From contig CAZFHI010000009.1 in NCBI GenBank assembly GCA_964518875.1, positions 1 through 64,000 of the forward strand: a stretch of DNA of 64,000 nt. The letters are read 5' to 3'. Shown piece after piece: positions 46,825 through 54,760 of the stretch. The notes beneath the pieces are model-generated. The model ran no database searches. It had not been told where the DNA came from and saw only the letters and a list, made by a program, of their open reading frames with translations. The number at the start of each line of letters is the position of its first letter. Position 1 is the first letter of the stretch. The position numbers and the translations under genes were made by a program. The stretch comes from DTU024 sp964518875 (GTDB taxonomy: Bacteria > Bacillota > Clostridia > Christensenellales > Aristaeellaceae).

Positions 46825-48368
46825 TGGTTAAAAGCAAGAAACAAAAAGCCCAAATCAGGGCAGTCATATATGCAAGGTATTCTTCTCACTCTCAAAGAGA
46901 AGTAAGTATTGAGCAGCAAGTTGATGAATGCCGGCAGTACGCCGATAACAACGACATACTTATTACGCATGTGTACAGCGATAAGCATGTGTCCGGCCGC
47001 AAAGATACAAGGCATAATTTTCATCGCATGATTAAAGACGCCAAAAACGGTGAATTTCAGCTAATGATAGCGTGGAAATCCAGCCGTGCTTTCCGTAATA
47101 TGCGAGACGCTATGAATTATGAGGATAAGCTCCTTAGCTACGGCGTACGCTGCATATATATCAAAGAGGATTTTTCAGATACCGCCGCCGGCAGATTTGC
47201 AAAGCGCACAATGATGAATGTAAATCAATTTTATAGCGAAAATATGGCGGAAGATATTGTGCGTGGCATGGTGGATAATGCAGAAAAGGCACTTGTCAAT
47301 TCAAAAGCACCGCTTGGCTATAAGCGTGGTGAAGATGGAAAGTTTGTTATCGATATACCAAACGCAAGGATAGTTCAGGAAATATATCGCCGCTTTATCG
47401 CAGGCGAAACCTTGGCGGGTATCGCAAGAGACTTAAACGCCCGTGGCATAAAAACTGGAAGTGGCGGGCGTTGGGGTAAGAACAGTTTTCATGCAATGCT
47501 AAAAAACGAACGCTATACAGGCGTATATATATGGGGCAAAGTCCGTGTTCCAGGTGGTATGCCAAAAATTATCGAAAAAGAAGTATTTAACGAGGTGCAA
47601 CGTATGATTAAAAAAAGCAAGTCTATCAAAGGACGCAAAGGCCCTAACGCCGATTACATTTTAACGGGAAAGCTTTTTTGCGGGCATTGCAAAAGCCCTA
47701 TGGTTGGAATATCCGGTACAAGTGGATCCGGTCAAATATACTATTACTATACATGCAATAAGGCACGTGATAAAAAATGCTGCAAGAAAAATGTTGCACG
47801 TGATTGGGCGGAGCGCACAATCGCCAAGGCGGTGCTTGATTATGTTCTGCAATATGACATCATAGAATGGATAGCAGATAATACGCTTGAATATTACCAA
47901 AAGCGTAGGGAATATAGCCGCATTGATGAATTAGAATTGCGATTAAATAATATAAAAAAATCTATTGATAATCTTATGAACGCCATTCTTCAGGGCATAT
48001 TAACTGATGCCACAAAATCAAAAATGTTTGAGCTAGAAGAAGAAAAAAAGATACTTGAGGAACAGCTAAGCCAAGAAAAACGCTCACTCCCTGAAATAAC
48101 CCGAGAAAAAGTTATCTACTGGCTTGAGAGCCTGCGCAAAGGAAAGATTAACGACAAAAAATTCCAGCGCACCCTATTTGATACTTTCTTGTCGGCCGCC
48201 TATTTATATGATGACCAGCTTAAATTAGTCTTTGACTTTACCGGCATTGCAAGAGAATGCCACGTGCCACTTGATAAAGAAGTCGCAGACAAAGCAGTAG
48301 ACTCTCCATCCAGCAGCGCCGGAGGACTCCCGTGTTCGTATAGTGCCTGTTATCCTCCACCAGATTAA
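46824..48368 (+). CDS. int: large serine recombinase (phage integrase)
   Basis: 514 residues. The resolvase N-terminal domain has the nucleophile serine at about residue 20 (AVIYARYSSHSQ). The recombinase domain spans about 170-270, the zinc ribbon holds CGHC, CNK and CCKK at about 290-325, and a coiled coil covers 365-425. The gene runs straight into attR: the last codons PPP are the core CTCCACCA and the stop belongs to the host. In the excised form the C-terminus would read on for 29 more residues. It catalyses integration at the tRNA-Ala 3' end. The 1-base overlap with the previous stop suggests coupling. Confidence 0.95.
   Translation: MVKSKKQKAQIRAVIYARYSSHSQREVSIEQQVDECRQYADNNDILITHVYSDKHVSGRKDTRHNFHRMIKDAKNGEFQLMIAWKSSRAFRNMRDAMNYEDKLLSYGVRCIYIKEDFSDTAAGRFAKRTMMNVNQFYSENMAEDIVRGMVDNAEKALVNSKAPLGYKRGEDGKFVIDIPNARIVQEIYRRFIAGETLAGIARDLNARGIKTGSGGRWGKNSFHAMLKNERYTGVYIWGKVRVPGGMPKIIEKEVFNEVQRMIKKSKSIKGRKGPNADYILTGKLFCGHCKSPMVGISGTSGSGQIYYYYTCNKARDKKCCKKNVARDWAERTIAKAVLDYVLQYDIIEWIADNTLEYYQKRREYSRIDELELRLNNIKKSIDNLMNAILQGILTDATKSKMFELEEEKKILEEQLSQEKRSLPEITREKVIYWLESLRKGKINDKKFQRTLFDTFLSAAYLYDDQLKLVFDFTGIARECHVPLDKEVADKAVDSPSSSAGGLPCSYSACYPPPD
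48332..48362 (+). other. attR: phage arm plus core
   Basis: GTGTTCGTAT (48332-48341) is the phage arm and CTCCACCA (48355-48362) the core, followed by host DNA that once continued tRNA-Ala. The arm is the exact reverse complement of the arm at attL. Confidence 0.85.
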
Positions 48369-48396
48369 AGCAGAAGGCATATGCCTTCTGCTTTTT
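48369..48396 (+). terminator. native terminator of tRNA-Ala, displaced by the prophage
   Basis: The perfect 12-bp palindromic stem AGCAGAAGGCAT/ATGCCTTCTGCT is followed by TTTT. It lies six bases after the core, just where the terminator of the uninterrupted tRNA-Ala gene would be. It now ends the integrase transcript. Confidence 0.75.
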
Positions 48397-48444
48397 AGTG
48401 TTAAAAATTATGATAGCGGGTTATTAAGGTAAGTATATTTGCAG

Positions 48445-49740
48445 TTAAATGTACCTGTCCAAAACATCATCAATTTCTTTTATTCTTTTGCGCTTAGGAT
48501 TCCTGATCAGATTTCCTCTTGCAATAACCATGGTTACGTTCCGTAAAGCTGCAAGATCATCAAGCGGATTGTCTTTTACTACGATCATATCAGCAGATTT
48601 GCCTTTTCCTATGCTTCCTGTTTCTTTGCCTATACCGGCAATTGCGGCGTTGCCCAAGGTAGCCCTATAAAGCGTTTCCTGTGTTGACCTCCCGACGTAT
48701 TTATGGAAAAAGCATAGTTCCCTCCAAAAGTTATAATGCGCTACAAACGGGCAGCTTGCATCGCTTCCAAGGCCTAAAGGTATATCGTTTTCTACGCATG
48801 ATTTAGCGCAGTCGATAATACCGTCCATAACAATTTGTCCGTTATTCTTCGCCGCCTGCGTAGCGTAGCTTTCTTCAAGTTTAAATTTAGCGTACGGGAC
48901 TGCAGGAGAAAGCGTACAGATAACCGCCGCTTTTCTTTCCTTAAACAGTTCTATCATTTCGTCTGTAAGCTTCGCCCCGTGTTCAACGGTATCGACTCCA
49001 TTCTCCAGAGCAACCTTAACGCCTTCCGAACCCTCGACGTGCGCGGCCACGATAAACCTGAGCCTGTGAGCTTCATCACATGCCGCTCTTACAATCTCCG
49101 GCGGCATCTTTAGCATGCCGGGCATTCCTTCTGCATCTGAATCCATGACTCCGCCCGTTATCATCAGCTTAATGATATCAGGTTTCGTCGCCGCTATCTG
49201 TCTAACAAGCTCCTTCGCTTCCTCCGGAGACTTAACAGCAGTTGCGATAGAACCTGCAAAATGTCCTCCCGGAACTGATATAGCAGCATTTGCGGCGATA
49301 ATGCGGGGGCCTGTAATTTTGCCTTCATTTATAAGATCTCGTAGCTTAGAGTCAAAGTCAAGCACGCCGCCGACAGTCCTTATCGTGGTAACCCCGCTCA
49401 TTAACTCCGTCCTGGCATATGACGCTATCCTGTGTTTCATAACCGCTCTTATTAATCCGTTTCCAGTAAGAAAACGATATAGCTTTTCATAGTCAACATG
49501 CCTGCTTTCTTTTTTTGGCTTAGCAGGCTTACCGTTAAGGGCAAGATGCACGTGAAGGTCTATTAATCCGGGAAGCAGATACGCTCCATTAAGGTCGATT
49601 ATTTCATAACCATTAAGCGGCGCATTATCAGAAACAATATCTGTTATTTTTTTATCGTCTGTCAGCACCGCCTTGCCGCTGACAGGCCGCATGTCTTTAT
49701 TTCCATCAAGGATTGCTCCGTTTATAAACGCATATTTCAT
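48445..49740 (-). CDS. metal-dependent amidohydrolase (imidazolonepropionase-like)
   Basis: 431 residues of the amidohydrolase superfamily. The metal site HxH is in GLIDLHVHLA (residues 63 and 65). Further ligands are in IVAAHVEGSEGVKVAL, DTVEHGAKLTD and LGLGSDASCPF. It is likely a secreted-substrate-free cytosolic hydrolase of an amide, peptide or cyclic amide bond; Xaa-Pro dipeptidase-like relatives exist, so the substrate is open. It is the first complete host gene to the right of the prophage, transcribed toward it. Confidence 0.85.
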   Translation of the reverse strand: MKYAFINGAILDGNKDMRPVSGKAVLTDDKKITDIVSDNAPLNGYEIIDLNGAYLLPGLIDLHVHLALNGKPAKPKKESRHVDYEKLYRFLTGNGLIRAVMKHRIASYARTELMSGVTTIRTVGGVLDFDSKLRDLINEGKITGPRIIAANAAISVPGGHFAGSIATAVKSPEEAKELVRQIAATKPDIIKLMITGGVMDSDAEGMPGMLKMPPEIVRAACDEAHRLRFIVAAHVEGSEGVKVALENGVDTVEHGAKLTDEMIELFKERKAAVICTLSPAVPYAKFKLEESYATQAAKNNGQIVMDGIIDCAKSCVENDIPLGLGSDASCPFVAHYNFWRELCFFHKYVGRSTQETLYRATLGNAAIAGIGKETGSIGKGKSADMIVVKDNPLDDLAALRNVTMVIARGNLIRNPKRKRIKEIDDVLDRYI

Positions 49741-49853
49741 ATGAATGTCCTCCGGTTAAAAAGTGTTCTTTACTGTTCAACTAAGAATCAGTTTCTTGGC
49801 CTTATGTCCATTACAAATATAGCACAAAGCGAAAATATTGTGTACATAAAAAA

Positions 49854-49890
49854 GCATCCTCCCAGGGCTGATTTTGCCAAAGAAGGATGC
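49854..49890 (-). terminator. terminator of the HD hydrolase gene
   Basis: GCATCCT...AGGATGC with inner complementarity, followed on the minus strand by six T. It lies 41 bases after the HD gene stop (49931). Confidence 0.65.
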
Positions 49891-49930
49891 TCGTTATAAG
49901 TTTTAATTTATATTTTAAATTTGCAAAGTT

Positions 49931-50497
49931 TTACAGATATTCGCTTTCAGTTTCCTTCATCGCCTGAAGCGTCATGTTAAGCAAATCGTTTGTCTCCCAA
50001 TTTAATTCCTCCGCTCCATGTTTTATAACATCTCTTGAGCAGCCTGCCGCAAAGCTTTTATCTTTAAATTTTTTCTTAAGCGATTTGAGTTCCATATCCG
50101 ACACGCTTTTTGACGGCCTTACAAGCGCCGCGGCCCCTATAATACCGGTTAATTCATCACAAGCGAACAGTATTTTTTCCATTTGTTTTTCCGGTTTATT
50201 TTTGGTTCCGGTAAGTCCGTATCCATGGCTTGTCGTAGATTTGATTATTGACTTGTCTATGCCTTCGGCTTGCATTATTTCAGCCTGCTTTACGCAATGG
50301 TTTTCCGGATACATTTCAAAATCAAGGTCATGCAAAAGACCGACTACTCTCCAGAATTCGATATTGTCCGGGTCGTATTTTTTAGCAAACCACGCCATTA
50401 CCGCTCCTACGGTTTTCCCATGCTGTATATGAAAATCTTCTTTATTATATTTTGAAAGTATCTCCAAGGCTTCATCGTAGCTTGGTATCCTGCCCAT
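49931..50497 (-). CDS. HD-domain hydrolase
   Basis: 188 residues of the HD phosphohydrolase superfamily: His26 in FHIQHGKTVG, the HD pair in VVGLLHDLDFEMYPENH (56-57), and STTSHGYGL with a further metal ligand. The substrate is unknown; many small clostridial HD proteins of this type are annotated as phosphohydrolases. AGGAGG precedes the start. A 17-bp-spaced promoter and a terminator make it a monocistronic unit. Confidence 0.8.
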   Translation of the reverse strand: MGRIPSYDEALEILSKYNKEDFHIQHGKTVGAVMAWFAKKYDPDNIEFWRVVGLLHDLDFEMYPENHCVKQAEIMQAEGIDKSIIKSTTSHGYGLTGTKNKPEKQMEKILFACDELTGIIGAAALVRPSKSVSDMELKSLKKKFKDKSFAAGCSRDVIKHGAEELNWETNDLLNMTLQAMKETESEYL

Positions 50498-50540
50498 TAT
50501 AGCGCCTCCTGTAATTTCTGCTTATAAATTATCATTGAGT

Positions 50541-50569
50541 AGTATACATCACGGCCGTTGTTTATTCAA
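50541..50569 (-). promoter_or_regulatory. promoter of the HD hydrolase
   Basis: TTGAAT (50569-50564) and TATACT (50546-50541) on the minus strand, 17 bases apart, 44 bases upstream of the start. Confidence 0.6.
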
Positions 50570-50611
50570 ATTAAACAAAGCGCAAAATTTATGTATATTT
50601 TTTAATATTCG

Positions 50612-52045
50612 CTATAATATATCAAACGCGGGACTGAATGCGGTTATGCGAACATCGCCCATTTCTATATCCACCTGGGCTGAATAGCTGCCGCGCGGTA
50701 ATATGCTCCCGTCTTTAGCGGCGCCGTTCCAGTATATAACGCTACCGCCGCCCATAATTCTCTGCGGGCGGCTGAGCGCCTTTATAAACGGCCGCGCTAC
50801 GATATCGCCCTGCAGGTTTCTTATGCTTACGGTATAAGCGCAGGGCTTTCTGTGCGCTATGCGTAGGCAAAGCTCCTCACCTTTTTGCGGCGTGAACCTT
50901 TTGCCTGACGTTACCTTTACCGCTTCAGCTTCGCTTTCCTGCACCTGAAGAAGCGTGCCCGCAATCGGGGTTACGCTGTTTTCATCCAACGCTACTATAA
51001 AAAACAGCACATAGCCGTTAAGGCGCTCGTCAAGCTGTTCAAGCGTTAATGTTTTGCTCTTTCGTCCAGGCCACAAAACTGCGCTGCCAGCTTCAAAATC
51101 GTCAATTACCTGCGGCTTGTCAAAAAGCCACTGTCCGTCTTTTTCATATATTATCTGGTAAGAAATTTGCGCCTTTTGGTTTAATGTATATGAGAAGTCA
51201 AGCGACGCGCCGGCCTGAAGCACTCTTCCCTGAAACGACACATCGCTTATTATTCCGTTTTGCTTTTCTGAATACAAATCATATTGAATAAGCGTAGTAT
51301 TATCTTTTTCAGGGTAAAACTGCGCAGTAGACGACGGCAAGCCTTCCGTAAGATAGGCCTGCAGCTCCCGCATAGTTATATTTCCGTCAAGGTTTACGTC
51401 TGAAGCGAAGCCGCCCCAATCGCTTAATCCATTACGCAGGGCTATCATAAAATAGCTCGTTCCGCGTCTTTTTGTTATGCCGCTTGACCAGTTGTAGCTT
51501 AGCTCCGCGCCGCCCGCGCTTGTTATTATTTTTATGTTTTCAAGCTCAGGCGGGTTAAAATCGAGCTGCCCCTTGGATATTATTCTTCCGCTGTAACAGC
51601 AGTCCAGAAACAGTATTTTTTGGCCGGGTATTTGTCTTATTATGTTGAGCAGCTCATCTCCTGTTACGCTGTTTTCAGTATTTCCATCACCGAATATTAT
51701 TTCAAGCTCGCCGTCTTCGCTTGTTTCACCATGAGTGCTTATGTATATTATGTTTGTGTCCTGATAAGAGGCTTCATAAAAAAAAGATTTAATTTCATCT
51801 GAAAGCGTCTGCTCGTCATACGCTATATTTATCCTTGATTCAATTTGCTTATATTTTCTTGTATCGCATGCAAATATGCTTTTCAAGGCTTCAGCATTGC
51901 CGCTTGCGGATGGCGCTGTGCTGTCTTTAATTACAAAGGAATCGCAGGCTATAACAAGCGCGCGCATTGTACCGTGCTCAGCTTCCGGAAAAACCGTAAC
52001 AGGCAGCATGGCAAGCATAAAAAGTACTGCCATTATGCGCTTCAT
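50612..52045 (-). CDS. secreted caspase-like protease (C14) with EF-hand and FlgD-like domain
   Basis: 477 residues with a signal peptide (about 1-20). The caspase-like domain (28-210) has His105 in YISTHGE and Cys150 in ILFLDCCYSGR as the dyad. SDVNLDGNITMREL at about 215-228 is an EF-hand loop, so calcium may control the activity, as in metacaspases. The C-terminal 230 residues are beta-rich; the end (SVIYWNGAAKDGSILPRGSY) matches FlgD-type Ig-like repeats. Likely acts outside the membrane. The target is unknown. The neighbours give no hint of a partner. Confidence 0.85.
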   Translation of the reverse strand: MKRIMAVLFMLAMLPVTVFPEAEHGTMRALVIACDSFVIKDSTAPSASGNAEALKSIFACDTRKYKQIESRINIAYDEQTLSDEIKSFFYEASYQDTNIIYISTHGETSEDGELEIIFGDGNTENSVTGDELLNIIRQIPGQKILFLDCCYSGRIISKGQLDFNPPELENIKIITSAGGAELSYNWSSGITKRRGTSYFMIALRNGLSDWGGFASDVNLDGNITMRELQAYLTEGLPSSTAQFYPEKDNTTLIQYDLYSEKQNGIISDVSFQGRVLQAGASLDFSYTLNQKAQISYQIIYEKDGQWLFDKPQVIDDFEAGSAVLWPGRKSKTLTLEQLDERLNGYVLFFIVALDENSVTPIAGTLLQVQESEAEAVKVTSGKRFTPQKGEELCLRIAHRKPCAYTVSIRNLQGDIVARPFIKALSRPQRIMGGGSVIYWNGAAKDGSILPRGSYSAQVDIEMGDVRITAFSPAFDIL

Positions 52046-52145
52046 AGCCTACCTCCTTTTCAAAAAAATATACCATTAAATTTCTTAAACGTCAATATAA
52101 ATAAACAATTTCGCATTGATTTTGTAATTTTTTAGAAATTAAAAA

Positions 52146-52163
52146 GCCCGGCCTCAGCCGGGC
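52146..52163 (-). terminator. terminator of the GAPDH gene
   Basis: GCCCGGC/GCCGGGC stem with TTTTT on the minus strand, 16 bases after the GAPDH stop. A T run on the other side may serve the opposite direction. Confidence 0.8.
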
Positions 52164-52178
52164 AAAAATTGCTGAATA

Positions 52179-53204
52179 TTACTTATTGTCTACGCTGTAC
52201 ATATGGCGAATGAGCTCTACAACCTTGTTGCTGTAGCCCCACTCATTGTCGTACCAGGCGATAAGCTTTACAAAATTGTCGCTAAGACCTATGCCTGCTT
52301 CAGCATCGTAAATGCTTGTACGCGGATCATGCAGGAAGTCTGAAGAAACCACCTGGTCCTCCGTATAGCCTATAATGCCCTTCCAGTTGGGGTCTTCGCT
52401 AGCTTCTTTCATAGTCTTGTTTATATCTTCCATGGAAGCGGGTTTTTCAAGCCTGCATGTAAGGTCCACAACGGATGAATCTATCGTGGGAACCCTGAAC
52501 GCCATGCCTGTAAGCTTGCCCTTTAATTCAGGTATAACAACGCCAACGGCTTTCGCAGCGCCTGTTGAAGAAGGAATGATGTTTGCAGAAGCCGCTCTGC
52601 CGCCGCGCCAGTTTTTCTTGCTGGGGCCGTCAACCGTTCTCTGTGTAGCGGTTGTTGAGTGCACAGTCGTCATGAGGCCTTCGACGATTCCGTACTTGTC
52701 GTTTATTACCTTCGCCAAAGGCGCCAGGCAGTTGGTTGTGCAGCTTGCGTTTGAAACAACGTTCATGTCGCTCTTGTATTCATTGTGGTTCACGCCCATG
52801 ACGAACATAGGTGTTTCCTTGTCCTTTGCGGGGGCGGAAATGATAACCTTTTTTGCGCCATGCTTAAAGTGGGCAGATGACTTTTCTGTAGTCGTGTTGA
52901 TGCCGGTTGATTCCACTATGTATTCTGCGCCGCTTTCATCCCATGGTATGTCGGAAGCGTTCATTATGCCGTACGCTTTGATGTCGTTGCCATTTACAGT
53001 CAATACATTTTTTTCCTTGTCGAAAGAAATGTCTTTATCAAAGCGTCCCTGCGCTGTGTCATAGCGGAGCATATATGCCATATAGTCTACACTGATGAAA
53101 GGATCGTTTACAGCAACGACCTGAACATCGTTAAAATTTTCAATGGTTGCACGCAAAACAAGCCTGCCTATGCGTCCGAATCCGTTGATGCCGATTTTAA
53201 TCAT
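52179..53204 (-). CDS. gapA: glyceraldehyde-3-phosphate dehydrogenase
   Basis: 341 residues, full length. The Rossmann NAD site is INGFGRIGRLVLRA and the catalytic Cys155 is in SNASCTTNCLAPL. The S-loop region has RTVDGPSKKNWRGGRAASAN, and WYDNEWGYSNKVVELI is the C-terminal motif. It oxidises glyceraldehyde-3-phosphate to 1,3-bisphosphoglycerate in glycolysis. It stands alone, not in a gap-pgk-tpi operon, with its own promoter and terminator. Confidence 0.97.
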   Translation of the reverse strand: MIKIGINGFGRIGRLVLRATIENFNDVQVVAVNDPFISVDYMAYMLRYDTAQGRFDKDISFDKEKNVLTVNGNDIKAYGIMNASDIPWDESGAEYIVESTGINTTTEKSSAHFKHGAKKVIISAPAKDKETPMFVMGVNHNEYKSDMNVVSNASCTTNCLAPLAKVINDKYGIVEGLMTTVHSTTATQRTVDGPSKKNWRGGRAASANIIPSSTGAAKAVGVVIPELKGKLTGMAFRVPTIDSSVVDLTCRLEKPASMEDINKTMKEASEDPNWKGIIGYTEDQVVSSDFLHDPRTSIYDAEAGIGLSDNFVKLIAWYDNEWGYSNKVVELIRHMYSVDNK

Positions 53205-53243
53205 AATTTCCCTCCTAAAATTTCTAAGGCTTTAGCCTTGATA

Positions 53244-53272
53244 ATTATAGCAACTGCTTTGCATTTTATCAA
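53244..53272 (-). promoter_or_regulatory. GAPDH promoter
   Basis: TTGATA (53272-53267) and TATAAT (53249-53244) on the minus strand, exactly 17 bases apart, 40 bases before the start. The tight fit suits a highly expressed gene. Confidence 0.8.
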
Positions 53273-53393
53273 GCTCAACAAGGTCATAAATGCGCCAAGT
53301 TGTACAACCGGGCGAATTTTGTCCCCATAGGGCATATTTTGTAATTTATTTATACTTAAAATAAATTATAAGTTTCTTTTTTTAACGCCCTGC

Positions 53394-53422
53394 TTGACAC
53401 GAAAGCCATTATCGGATATAAT
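53394..53422 (+). promoter_or_regulatory. tRNA-Trp promoter
   Basis: Full consensus TTGACA (53394-53399) and TATAAT (53417-53422) with a 17-base spacer, 14 bases before the tRNA. Confidence 0.85.
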
Positions 53423-53435
53423 TCGCTTCGTGCTT

Positions 53436-53509
53436 AGGGGCATGGTGTAATGGTAACACGTGGGTCTCCAAAACCTTTGTTGAGAGTTCGAGTCTTTCTG
53501 CCCCTGCCA
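53436..53509 (+). tRNA. tRNA-Trp (anticodon CCA)
   Basis: The acceptor AGGGGCA pairs with TGCCCCT and the 3' CCA is encoded. The anticodon loop CTCCAAA contains CCA. The T-arm is GAGAG TTCGAGT CTTTC. The anticodon stem has a T-T mismatch and a G-T pair at its outer end. It has its own consensus promoter and a terminator. Confidence 0.92.
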
Positions 53510-53533
53510 AACCGATTTTTATCGGTTTTTTTA
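53510..53533 (+). terminator. terminator of tRNA-Trp
   Basis: AACCGAT - TTTT - ATCGGTT followed by T. It overlaps the stop of the convergent AI-2E-type permease gene by a few bases and could serve both. Confidence 0.75.
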
Positions 53534-54745
53534 TTTGGAATTTTGTTGAGTTTTCTGAGCTTGGCAGGCTTTTTCTTTATTGTCAGCTGCGCTGTTATTA
53601 TTTTTACAGCTTTCATCGCTTTTTTTGCCGGCTTCAGCTCGCTGTCTTAAGCGTATTTCCGCATCTGATTCAAGCACAACCTTGCATATGTTAGCTAGCA
53701 CCGGGCCTACTATAAGTCCCCAGAAACCCATGAGTTTCATGCCTATATACATGCTAAGCATAGTTACAAGCGGGTAAAGGCCAAGCCTGTGCCCCACTAC
53801 GCGCGGCTCTATAACTTGCCTTAGCGCTACAACGGCTATATAAAGCGCCTCTAGTTTAATGCCTAAAGCTATATTTCCTGCAAACAGATTAAAGATCCCC
53901 CATGGTATAAGCACTGTGCCCGCTCCAACAATAGGAAGCACGTCTATAATTCCTATCGTAATGCCTGTTACAAGGGCATAATCCACGCCGAATACGTAAA
54001 ATCCTGCTATAAGCAGCAGCATAACGCAAAACGATATAAATATCTGCGCGCGGATCTGCTGTCCTACGGCATGCCAGACGCTTCCAGACAGCGCGTTCGC
54101 TCTGTACACAACGCCGCTTGGAAGCAGTTTTTCAAGATATCTGTTTATTTTTTCTTTATCGCTTACAAAATAATATGACGACATAATTGTCATCACGATA
54201 AATAATATTACTTTGGGAAAGCTTGTTACAAAGTTTATCGCGCTGTTTGCAACCGTAGGAGTCGCCTTGCCTATAAAGCTGTGCACATAATCAAGAATGC
54301 TGTCGTTTGCTTCGTTAAGAAGAGTTCCAAGCTTTTCCTGAACGCCCCCTGTATCAGCAGGGTTTGCTTTTTGCGTCCATTCATACATTATATTTTCTAT
54401 ATAATCCAATATATCAGGCAGCGCGTTGATAAGCTTTTCAAGCTCTGAGTATATCTGCTTAAAAAGCAATGTAAGAAGAAAGCCTATAACGCCGTAAACC
54501 AGCAGCATGGACAGACCTACCGCTATTTTTTTACCGCATTTAAGCTTTGAAAATGCTTTTGATATAACTTTTACTATCGGGTTCATTAAAAGCGCAAACA
54601 AGAAACCCAGAAGAAAAGGCCACAGGTATTTAAGCAGTCCAAATATCGCTAAAGATACGAGCAATACGCAGCATACTAAAAATATTTTGCGTGGTAAATC
54701 GTCGTATTGTTCGTCTAAAGCACGTATTTTTTCTTTTAAAGGCAT
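53531..54745 (-). CDS. AI-2E family permease (PerM-like)
   Basis: 404 residues with about eight membrane segments, as in the AI-2E/PerM exporter family. Signature regions are LWPFLLGFLFALLMNPIVKV near the N-terminus and the conserved segment VLPIVGAGTVLIPWGIFNLF in the second half. The hydrophilic C-terminus (KKSDESCKNNNSAADNKEKA) is unusually long and charged. The transported substrate is not known. It lies 15 bases downstream of mnmE on the same strand, so they are probably one operon. Confidence 0.85.
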   Translation of the reverse strand: MPLKEKIRALDEQYDDLPRKIFLVCCVLLVSLAIFGLLKYLWPFLLGFLFALLMNPIVKVISKAFSKLKCGKKIAVGLSMLLVYGVIGFLLTLLFKQIYSELEKLINALPDILDYIENIMYEWTQKANPADTGGVQEKLGTLLNEANDSILDYVHSFIGKATPTVANSAINFVTSFPKVILFIVMTIMSSYYFVSDKEKINRYLEKLLPSGVVYRANALSGSVWHAVGQQIRAQIFISFCVMLLLIAGFYVFGVDYALVTGITIGIIDVLPIVGAGTVLIPWGIFNLFAGNIALGIKLEALYIAVVALRQVIEPRVVGHRLGLYPLVTMLSMYIGMKLMGFWGLIVGPVLANICKVVLESDAEIRLRQRAEAGKKSDESCKNNNSAADNKEKACQAQKTQQNSK

Positions 54746-54760
54746 ATGACCTCCAAAGTA

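Larger units (their letters stand above)
1637..48362. mobile_element. complete-looking myovirus-type prophage with serine integrase
   Basis: The boundaries are the two copies of CTCCACCA at 1637-1644 (3' end of tRNA-Ala) and 48355-48362 (3' end of the recombinase gene). Fusing the ends gives a 51-bp attP with arms GTGTTCGTAT (48332-48341) and ATACGAACAC (1655-1664), a perfect 10-bp inverted repeat centred on the core. All expected modules are present: lysogeny switch, replication, packaging, head, contractile tail, DGR and lysis. The head genes are lambda-like and the tail genes P2/Mu-like. A few early genes carry small lesions, so inducibility is uncertain. Confidence 0.95.

Noticed and set aside
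48332..48362. Possible partial tRNA 3' half at the right end
   Set aside because: Only CTCCACCA matches the tRNA; the T-arm spacing is wrong and the rest is the phage attachment arm.
52375..53064. 229-codon plus-strand frame opposite gapA
   Set aside because: Antisense shadow of a highly conserved gene; no ribosome site and no family resemblance.
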